Source: Aquabacterium humicola
GTDB lineage: Bacteria > Pseudomonadota > Gammaproteobacteria > Burkholderiales > Burkholderiaceae_C
DNA length: 64,000 bases
Direction of reading: 5' to 3'
Assembly: GCF_030167915.1 (NCBI RefSeq)
Contig: NZ_JARGNB010000004.1
Span: 434,001-498,000, forward strand
A program made the translations under genes and the position numbers. The notes under the pieces were generated by a model. It did no database searches. It was not told the DNA's origin and was given only the letters and a program-made list of their open reading frames with translations. This document shows positions 58,177 through 64,000 of the stretch, one piece after another (position 1 is the stretch's first letter; each line of letters opens with the position of its first letter).

Positions 58177-59640
58177 TCAGGCGGTGCCGCCGACCGTCAG
58201 CCCGTCGATGCGCAGCGTCGGCTGGCCGACGCCGACCGGCACGCTCTGGCCTTCCTTGCCGCAGACACCGACGCCAGTGTCGAGCTCGAGGTCGTTGCCG
58301 ATCATCTTGACCCGCGTCAATGCGTCGGGCCCGTTGCCGATGATGGTCGCGCCTTTCACCGGGTATTGGATGCGGCCGTTCTCGACCCAGAAGGCCTCGC
58401 TCGCCGAGAACACGAACTTGCCGCTGGTGATGTCGACCTGGCCGCCGCCGAAGTTCACCGCGTACAGCCCGCGCTTGATGCTGGCGACGATCTCTTCCTT
58501 GGTCTGGGTGCCGGCCAGCATGTAGGTGTTGGTCATGCGCGGCATCGGCACGTGCGCGTAGCTCTCGCGGCGGCCGTTGCCGGTCGGCGCGACGCCCATC
58601 AGCCGCGCGTTCATCGAGTCCTGGATGTAGCCCTTCAGGATGCCGTCCTCGATCAGCACGTTGCGCTGCGACGGATGGCCCTCGTCGTCGACGTTCAGCG
58701 AGCCGCGGCGGTCCGGCAGCGTGCCGTCGTCGAGCACGGTGACGCCCTTGGAGGCCACGCGCTGGCCGATGCGGCCGGCGAAGGTGGACGAGCCCTTGCG
58801 GTTGAAGTCGCCCTCGAGGCCATGGCCGACCGCCTCGTGCAGCAGCACGCCGGGCCAGCCGGGGCCGAGCACCACCGTCATCTCGCCGGCCGGCGCCGGG
58901 CGCGACTCCAGGTTGACGAGCGCCGCGTTGACGGCCTGATCGACATAACGTTCGAGCTGAGCGTCCTGGAAATAGCCCAGGCCGAAGCGGCCGCCGCCGC
59001 CGCCGGAGCCGACCTCGCGCCGACCGTTGGACTCGGCGATCACGGTGATCGACATGCGCACCAGCGGCCGCACGTCGGCCGCGCGCGTGCCGTCGGCGCG
59101 CGCGACCAGCACGACGTCGTATTCGGCGGCGAGCCCGGCCATCACCTGCACGATGCGCGGGTCGCGCGCGCGGGCCAAACGTTCGATCTTCTCCAGCAGC
59201 GCGACCTTCTGCGCGCTGTCGAGCGTGGCGATCGGATCGGTGGGGCCGTACAGCGCGCGGCTGCCGGCGATCTTCGGCGCGCCGGCGATCTTCACGCGCC
59301 GGCTCTGGCCGGCGGCGGCGATGCTGCGCACGGTGCGCGCGGCATCGAGCAGCGAGGCCTCGGAGATGTCGTCGGAATAGGCGAAGGCGGTCTTCTCGCC
59401 GGCCACTGCGCGCACGCCGACGCCCTGGTCGATCGAGAAGCTGCCGCTCTTGACGATGCCTTCCTCCAGGCTCCAGCCTTCATGGCGGGTGATCTGGAAG
59501 TACAGGTCGGCGTCGTCGACGCGGTGCTCGCCGATGGTACCCAGCGCCCTCACGAGCCCGGGCTCGTCGAGGCCGAAGGGGTCGAGCAGCAGGGAACGGG
59601 CGATGGCCAGGCGTTCGAGGGTGGGTTCGCGGGAAATCAT
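58177..59640 (-). CDS. tldD: metalloprotease TldD
   Basis: The 487-residue protein is TldD, a zinc peptidase that acts with TldE/PmbA to degrade unfolded peptides and to mature some RiPPs such as microcin B17. The metal motif is VLLHEAVGHGLEGD near residue 260, with GRRESYAHVPMPRMTNTYM and NFGGGQVDITSG downstream. The partner tldE is not in the window, which is common since the genes are usually apart. It precedes no other gene on its strand within 100 bp. Confidence 0.95.
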   Translation of the reverse strand: MISREPTLERLAIARSLLLDPFGLDEPGLVRALGTIGEHRVDDADLYFQITRHEGWSLEEGIVKSGSFSIDQGVGVRAVAGEKTAFAYSDDISEASLLDAARTVRSIAAAGQSRRVKIAGAPKIAGSRALYGPTDPIATLDSAQKVALLEKIERLARARDPRIVQVMAGLAAEYDVVLVARADGTRAADVRPLVRMSITVIAESNGRREVGSGGGGGRFGLGYFQDAQLERYVDQAVNAALVNLESRPAPAGEMTVVLGPGWPGVLLHEAVGHGLEGDFNRKGSSTFAGRIGQRVASKGVTVLDDGTLPDRRGSLNVDDEGHPSQRNVLIEDGILKGYIQDSMNARLMGVAPTGNGRRESYAHVPMPRMTNTYMLAGTQTKEEIVASIKRGLYAVNFGGGQVDITSGKFVFSASEAFWVENGRIQYPVKGATIIGNGPDALTRVKMIGNDLELDTGVGVCGKEGQSVPVGVGQPTLRIDGLTVGGTA

Positions 59641-59649
59641 CGGCCGATC

Positions 59650-60561
59650 TTAGTCCTCGCGCAGTTCGAGCGCGCGGGTGTAGAGCGCATTGCGCGGCGC
59701 GCCGCTGATCTCGGCCGCCAGCGCAACGGCCTGCTTCAGCGGCAGCGCGCGCAGCAGCGGCACCAGCACGCGTTCGGCCTCGGCGCCCACGGCGTCGGCA
59801 TCGGTGGCCTCACTGCGCGGTGAGGCATGCAGCACCAGCACGAATTCGCCGCGCTCGCGCTGCGCATCGGCGGCCAGCCACGCCGGGGCGTCGGCCGCGG
59901 CGAGCGTGTGCACGTCCTCGAACTGCTTGGTCAGCTCGCGGCAGATCGTCAGGCGCCGCGCCGGCGCGGCGGTGGCCAGCGCTTCCAGCAGCTTCTGGAT
60001 GCGGTGCGGCGCCTCGAACAGCACCTGGCTGCCGGGTGCCACGAGCAGCTCATCGAGCGCGCCCTGTCGTTCCTGGCCCTTGGCCGGCAGGAAGCCGCGG
60101 AAGGCGAAACCCTCGGCCTGCGCATCGCCGGCGACGCAAAGCGCGGTGACCACGCTGCTGGCGCCCGGGATCGGCACGACGCGATGCCCGGCCATGACCA
60201 CCGCCGCGACGAGCGCCGCGCCGGGATCGGACACCGCCGGGGTGCCGGCATCGCTGGCATAGGCCACGCGCTCGCCGGCCGCGAGCCGCGCGATGACCTG
60301 CTGCGCGGCGGCATGTTCATTGTGCTGGTGCAGCGTGATCAGCGGCTTGTCTAGCCCGAGGTGGTGCAGCAGCCGGCCCGTCACGCGCGTGTCCTCGCAG
60401 GCCACCGCGTCGACCAGGCCCAGCAGGTGGATCGCGCGCAGCGTCATGTCGGCGAGGTTGCCGATCGGCGTGGCGACCACGTAGAGTGCGCCGGCCGCGA
60501 AGCGCTGGCCACCGGCCGCAGCGGCGGCGGCTTGCAGGAGCAGGGAGGGGACGATGGTCAC
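59650..60561 (-). CDS. rsmI: 16S rRNA (cytidine1402-2'-O)-methyltransferase RsmI
   Basis: The 303-residue tetrapyrrole-methylase-fold enzyme methylates C1402 of 16S rRNA. It has LYVVATPIGNLADMTLRAI, ACEDTRVTGRLLHHLGL, SDAGTPAVSDPGAALV and PIPGASSVVTAL. The first 27 residues before LYVVATP are Ala-rich, and no in-frame ATG is near; a GTG at 60561 is assumed. With that start the 5' end overlaps yraN head to head by eight bases. A later start just before the conserved motif is possible. Confidence 0.93.
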   Translation of the reverse strand: MTIVPSLLLQAAAAAAGGQRFAAGALYVVATPIGNLADMTLRAIHLLGLVDAVACEDTRVTGRLLHHLGLDKPLITLHQHNEHAAAQQVIARLAAGERVAYASDAGTPAVSDPGAALVAAVVMAGHRVVPIPGASSVVTALCVAGDAQAEGFAFRGFLPAKGQERQGALDELLVAPGSQVLFEAPHRIQKLLEALATAAPARRLTICRELTKQFEDVHTLAAADAPAWLAADAQRERGEFVLVLHASPRSEATDADAVGAEAERVLVPLLRALPLKQAVALAAEISGAPRNALYTRALELRED

Positions 60562-60943
60562 GGCAGAAGGCAGGGTGGGCACGACCAAGGCACGCGGCGA
60601 CGTGGCGGAAGAACGGGCGCTCGCCTTCCTGAAGCAGCAGGGCCTGCGGCTGGTCAGCCGCAATTATCGAGTGGCCGGTGGGCCGCATGCGCGCGGCGCC
60701 GAGGTCGACCTGATCGTCGCCGACCGTGACGGCACGCTGGTCTTCGTCGAGGTGCGTTCGCGCGCCAGCGGCGGCGCGGGCGGTGCGGCGGCCAGCGTCG
60801 GCGGCGTCAAGCAGCGGCGCATCGTGCGCGCGGCGCAGCACTACCTGATGCGGCTGGCCTCGCCGCCGCCGTGCCGGTTCGACGTCATCGCGATCGAGGG
60901 GGATCGGCTGGAGTGGCTGAAGGCGGCCTTCGACGCCGGATGA
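60554..60943 (+). CDS. yraN: YraN family endonuclease-like protein
   Basis: The 129-residue protein has the UPF0102/YraN signature: GDVAEERALAFLKQQGLRLV, then NYRVAGGPHARGAEVDLIVAD with the conserved E-D pair, and VFVEVRSRAS. The core resembles a Holliday-junction-resolvase-type nuclease fold, but activity is not established. GGAGGGG precedes the ATG. It is divergent from rsmI and starts the yraN-SIS-dolP series found beside rsmI in many proteobacteria. Confidence 0.93.
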   Translation: MVTAEGRVGTTKARGDVAEERALAFLKQQGLRLVSRNYRVAGGPHARGAEVDLIVADRDGTLVFVEVRSRASGGAGGAAASVGGVKQRRIVRAAQHYLMRLASPPPCRFDVIAIEGDRLEWLKAAFDAG

Positions 60944-61023
60944 GGCGCGGGACCAGTCCCCCGGCCCGTCCGGCGAGGGGCCCGTAACCGCTGCTTGCAA
61001 CCCCCTGTCTTATGATCCCGCGC

Positions 61024-61584
61024 ATGCTCGAGCAGCGCATCCAGCAGCACTTCTTCGAAAGCGCCGACCTCAAGTACCAGGCCGCGGAAGTGCTGTCGCG
61101 GCCGGTGGCCGATGCGGTGCAGGCCATCGTCGCCGGCTTCACCGCCGGCGGCCGCATGCTGGTCGCGGGCCTCGCCGGCGCGGCGCCGCTGGCGCAGCTG
61201 GTGGCCAACGACCTGCTGCAGGGCTTCGAGCGTGAACGCCCCGGCCTGGCCGCGATGGCGCTCGGCGCCGATGCCTCGCGCTGGCCGCGCCAGGTCGAGA
61301 CGCTGGGCCAGCCCGGCGACCTGCTGCTGCTGATCGATGCCGACGGCGATGCGATCGCGCTGGTCGACGTCGCGCGCACGGCGCAGGACAAGGACATGAC
61401 GGTGATCGCGCTCACCGGCCGCACCGGCGGCGCGCTGCGCGAGGTGCTCGGCGAGACCGACGTGCTGCTGACCGTGCCGGCCGAGCGCCGTGCCCGCGTG
61501 CTGGAAGTGCAGCTGCTGGTGCTGCACAGCCTGTGCGACGCGATCGACATGCAACTGCTCGGCGAACAACAGGACCCTGCATGA
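61024..61584 (+). CDS. diaA: SIS-domain protein, DiaA/GmhA-like
   Basis: The 186-residue SIS protein begins MLEQRIQQHFFESADLKYQA and has GGRMLVAGLAGAAPLAQLVAND, LLLLIDADGDA and TVIALTGRTGG. Its position between yraN and dolP is that of diaA, which helps DnaA assembly at the origin in E. coli; GmhA-like isomerases share the fold. The isomerase-type serine-rich loop is altered here (AGLAGAAP), which favours the DiaA role. A further ATG at 61012 is possible. Its stop overlaps dolP (ATGA). Confidence 0.85.
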   Translation: MLEQRIQQHFFESADLKYQAAEVLSRPVADAVQAIVAGFTAGGRMLVAGLAGAAPLAQLVANDLLQGFERERPGLAAMALGADASRWPRQVETLGQPGDLLLLIDADGDAIALVDVARTAQDKDMTVIALTGRTGGALREVLGETDVLLTVPAERRARVLEVQLLVLHSLCDAIDMQLLGEQQDPA

Positions 61585-62213
61585 ACTTTTCCAAGACCCT
61601 TCTGTCGCGCGGCGTCGCTGCGCTGGCCCTCGGTGCACTGGTGGCGCCGCTGCTTGGCGGCTGCGCCGGCCTCGTCGTCGGCAGTGCCGTCGTCGGCGGC
61701 CTGGTGGCGGCCGATCGCCGCACCTCAGGTGCGCAGCTGGAGGACCAGGCGATCGAGCTGAAGGCCGTCAACCGCATCAACGCCACGCTCGGTGAGCGCG
61801 GCCATGTCAACGTCACCAGCTACAACCGCCAGGTGCTGGTCACCGGCGAGGTGCCGGGCGACGCCGATCGCGGCGCGGTCGAGCAGATCGTCGGCCAGAT
61901 CGAGAACGTGCGCTCGGTGGTCAACGAGCTCGCGGTGATGGCGCCGACCTCGTTCGGCTCGCGTTCCAACGACACGGTGCTGACCAGCAAGGTCAAGGCC
62001 AGCCTGATCGACGCGCGCGACCTGCATGCCAATGCGTTCAAGGTGGTGACCGAGCGCGGCCAGGTCTTCCTGCTCGGCCGCGTGACCGAACGCGAGGCCA
62101 ACCGCGCGACCGAGATCGCGCGCTCGATCGGCGGCGTGCAGAAGGTGGTGCGCGTGTTCGAGCTGATCAGCGAGGCCGAGCTCGCGAGCGGTCAGCCGCC
62201 CAAGCAACAATAG
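61581..62213 (+). CDS. dolP: BON-domain outer-membrane lipoprotein DolP
   Basis: The 210-residue lipoprotein has a signal with lipobox LLGGCAG (Cys near residue 28) and two BON domains (about 53-125 and 135-200). The phrases GHVNVTSYNRQVLVTGEVPG and RGQVFLLGRVTEREA are each typical. DolP/YraP supports outer-membrane integrity and BAM function. It follows the SIS gene with a four-base overlap. The locus order is conserved among proteobacteria. Confidence 0.94.
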   Translation: MNFSKTLLSRGVAALALGALVAPLLGGCAGLVVGSAVVGGLVAADRRTSGAQLEDQAIELKAVNRINATLGERGHVNVTSYNRQVLVTGEVPGDADRGAVEQIVGQIENVRSVVNELAVMAPTSFGSRSNDTVLTSKVKASLIDARDLHANAFKVVTERGQVFLLGRVTEREANRATEIARSIGGVQKVVRVFELISEAELASGQPPKQQ

Positions 62214-62232
62214 CGCCTGAAAGACGCGGCGG

Positions 62233-63129
62233 CTACTTCAGCCGCCGGATCAGGCTGCTGGTGTCCCAGCGCCCGCCGCCGAGCTTCTGCACGTCGCCGT
62301 AGAACTGGTCGACCAGCGCGGTCACCGGCAAGGTGGCGCCGTTGCGGCGCGCCTCGTCGAGCACCAGGCCGAGGTCCTTGCGCATCCAGTCGACGGCGAA
62401 GCCGAAGTCGAACTGGTCGTCGACCATCGTCTTGCCGCGGTTGTCCATCTGCCAGCTCTGGGCGGCGCCCTTGCCGATGACCTCCAGCACCTGCTTCATG
62501 TCCAGGCCGGCGCGGCCGCCGAAGCTGATGGCCTCGGCCAGGCCCTGCACCAGGCCGGCGATGGCGATCTGGTTGACCATCTTCGCGAGCTGACCCGCGC
62601 CGCTGCCGCCGACCCGGGTGACCGCGCGCGCGAAGGCCATGGCCACCGGCTGCATCGCGTCGAAGGGCGCTTCGTCGCCGCCGCACATCACCGTCAGCAG
62701 GCCGTTGACCGCGCCGGCCTGGCCGCCGGAGACCGGCGCATCCACGAAGTGCAAACCGCGGCGTTGGGCCTCGGCGCCGAGCTCGCGTGCGACCTCGGCC
62801 GACGCCGTCGTGTGGTCGACGAAGACCGCGCCCGCGTCCATGCCGGCGAAGGCGCCGTCGCTGCCCAGCACCACCGAGCGCAGGTCGTCGTCGTTGCCGA
62901 CGCAGGCGAAGACGAACTCGGCGCCCTGGGCGGCGTCCTTCGGCGTCGGGGCCGACCGGCCGCCGTGGGCCGCATGTTCGGCGACCCAGGCCGCCGCCTT
63001 CGCGGGCGTGCGGTTGTAGACCGTCACGCGGTGGCCCGCGCGCGCCAGGTGGCCGGCCATCGGGTGGCCCATCACGCCGAGGCCCAGGAAGGCGACGGAC
63101 TTCGCAGCGATCGGTTCGTAGGTCTTCAT
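62233..63129 (-). CDS. NAD(P)-dependent 3-hydroxyisobutyrate dehydrogenase-like oxidoreductase
   Basis: The 298-residue beta-hydroxyacid dehydrogenase has the dinucleotide motif VAFLGLGVMGHPMAGHLA near residue 12, the substrate motif FVDAPVSGGQAGA, the catalytic lysine in GQLAKMVNQ and a helical C-terminal domain. The family includes 3-hydroxyisobutyrate and tartronate semialdehyde dehydrogenases; the exact substrate is uncertain. It is convergent with dolP. Confidence 0.92.
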   Translation of the reverse strand: MKTYEPIAAKSVAFLGLGVMGHPMAGHLARAGHRVTVYNRTPAKAAAWVAEHAAHGGRSAPTPKDAAQGAEFVFACVGNDDDLRSVVLGSDGAFAGMDAGAVFVDHTTASAEVARELGAEAQRRGLHFVDAPVSGGQAGAVNGLLTVMCGGDEAPFDAMQPVAMAFARAVTRVGGSGAGQLAKMVNQIAIAGLVQGLAEAISFGGRAGLDMKQVLEVIGKGAAQSWQMDNRGKTMVDDQFDFGFAVDWMRKDLGLVLDEARRNGATLPVTALVDQFYGDVQKLGGGRWDTSSLIRRLK

Positions 63130-63256
63130 GCGCCTGGAGTTTAGGCGCCGCCGCTGCAGCGAATGAAACATGCGCCGCAACCCCCGACACCGCGCTGCGA
63201 CAAGCCGTTCATAGACTGCAGAATCCGCCGCACTATCGAGCTCGGAGGGGAGAAGC

Positions 63257-64000
63257 ATGCAGTCCAGGACACGCTGGATCGCCGTCGTCGCGGCGGCCAT
63301 GGTGGTGCTCGCGGCGCTGGCCGCGGTGTGGTGGGGGCGCGAAGGGCGCGGCCCGGGCGGCCCGAGCGGCCGCGACGGCGCCGGCCTGCTCGGCGGCAGC
63401 GATCCGAACGCGCCTTTCGTCGCCGGCGACTGCGTCGCGCGCCTGCTCGACGACAGCCCGGCGCTGGCGGTGGTCTTCAGCCAGCCGCTGGACCGCAAGC
63501 AGAAGCTGCAGGACAAGCTGCTGGTGTCGGACCTCGGCGCCGCCAACGCCAAAGCCGACCCGCAGGGCAAGCTGCTGCAGGGCAGCTGGGTGATCGGCGA
63601 CAACCCGCGCATCGCGTACTTCCCGTACATCGCGCCGCAGCGCCAGTTCCGCATCGAGGTGCAGGCCGGCCTGCGCGCCGCCGACGGCCGCACGCTGGCC
63701 GAGCCCAAGCGCTGCGAACTGGCCAGCGAGGCGATGTCGCCGTCGTTCTACTTCGCCAGCCGCGGCGTCGTGCTGCCGGCGCAGCAGAACGGCGGCCTGC
63801 CGATCGTCACGCTGAACGTGCCCGAGGTCGACCTGCAGTTCCTGCGCGTGCAGCCCGACGACCTGCCGCGCTTCTTCGAACGCGTGGCCGGCTCGCGCCG
63901 CTCGTCCGAACCCTCCGAGGGCGAAGGTGAAGGCGACTACGAGGGCGGCTCGAACCCGACGCTCAAAGGACGCGTCAACGGCTGGGACCTCGACCAGCTG
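63257..64000 (+). CDS. alpha-2-macroglobulin family protein, N-terminal part (partial)
   Basis: The frame stays open to the window edge, giving 248 residues of a much larger protein. It begins with a signal/anchor (MQSRTRWIAVVAAAMVVLAALAAV shortened here to its hydrophobic part, residues 7-25) and a Gly-rich stretch. The A2M-type sequence SPSFYFASRGVVLPAQQNGG followed by LNVPEVDLQFLRVQ matches the first domains of bacterial macroglobulins such as YfaS/YfhM. Such periplasmic proteins trap proteases. GGAGGGGAGAAGC precedes the ATG. Thioester and bait regions would lie beyond the window. Confidence 0.85.
   Translation, partial: MQSRTRWIAVVAAAMVVLAALAAVWWGREGRGPGGPSGRDGAGLLGGSDPNAPFVAGDCVARLLDDSPALAVVFSQPLDRKQKLQDKLLVSDLGAANAKADPQGKLLQGSWVIGDNPRIAYFPYIAPQRQFRIEVQAGLRAADGRTLAEPKRCELASEAMSPSFYFASRGVVLPAQQNGGLPIVTLNVPEVDLQFLRVQPDDLPRFFERVAGSRRSSEPSEGEGEGDYEGGSNPTLKGRVNGWDLDQL

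Overview
The window is GC-rich (roughly 70 %), densely coded bacterial chromosome. The order mnmG-rsmG-parA, the argC type, the yraN-SIS-dolP block beside rsmI, a beta-class GST and many LuxR/LysR/PAS signalling genes point to a betaproteobacterium of the order Burkholderiales, probably of the Rubrivivax/Leptothrix/Ideonella type. This placement is inferred from gene content, not from a search. I saw no rRNA, tRNA, CRISPR array, insertion sequence, integrase or prophage.

Layout. 1-8.8 kb: a DUF1800/DUF1501 pair, a VOC protein, the AmmeMemoRadiSam pair (amrS plus a fused amrB-amrA), an esterase, an M14 peptidase and an exported TPR protein. 8.8-14.2 kb: a probable metal-uptake locus with a ZnuD-like TonB receptor, a DUF2946-like protein, and a DUF3299/MacB-like ABC operon. 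14.3-17.5 kb: small genes, then a pirin-azoreductase pair divergent from a LysR regulator. 17.9-25.3 kb: a tightly overlapping signalling operon with a substrate-binding protein, a four-GAF histidine kinase, a response regulator, a REC-adenylate cyclase and a PD-(D/E)XK-like protein. 25.4-33.6 kb: a thioredoxin-TPR protein, GST, acyltransferase, and a peptidase with a NatAB-like exporter. 33.6-35.4 kb: a LuxR solo flanked by two lux-box palindromes and followed by a 31-residue peptide gene made of PKGGW repeats. 35.5-42.4 kb: the chromosome-partition locus (mnmG, rsmG, parA, parB) with two parS-like sites inside coding DNA and three unrelated genes between parA and parB. 42.4-47.6 kb: the prkA-yeaH-spoVR stress operon behind a sigma-54 type promoter. 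47.7-58.1 kb: a GGDEF-EAL protein, an FAD oxidase, cobalamin adenosyltransferase, an EF-hand protein, a DAHP synthase with an aromatic-rich leader peptide and attenuator, and a BvgS-like hybrid kinase. 58.2-64 kb: tldD, rsmI, yraN, a SIS protein, dolP, a beta-hydroxyacid dehydrogenase and the start of an alpha-2-macroglobulin.

The best candidate for something undescribed is the LuxR/PKGGW-peptide unit at 34.0-35.1 kb. A regulator with an altered acyl-homoserine-lactone pocket sits between two 16-bp lux boxes, and the downstream box lies at activator distance from a -10-like element ahead of a tiny Trp/Lys/Gly repeat peptide. The DAHP synthase attenuator, the sigma-54 prkA promoter, the coding parS sites and the LysR operator pair are regulatory features read directly from the DNA.
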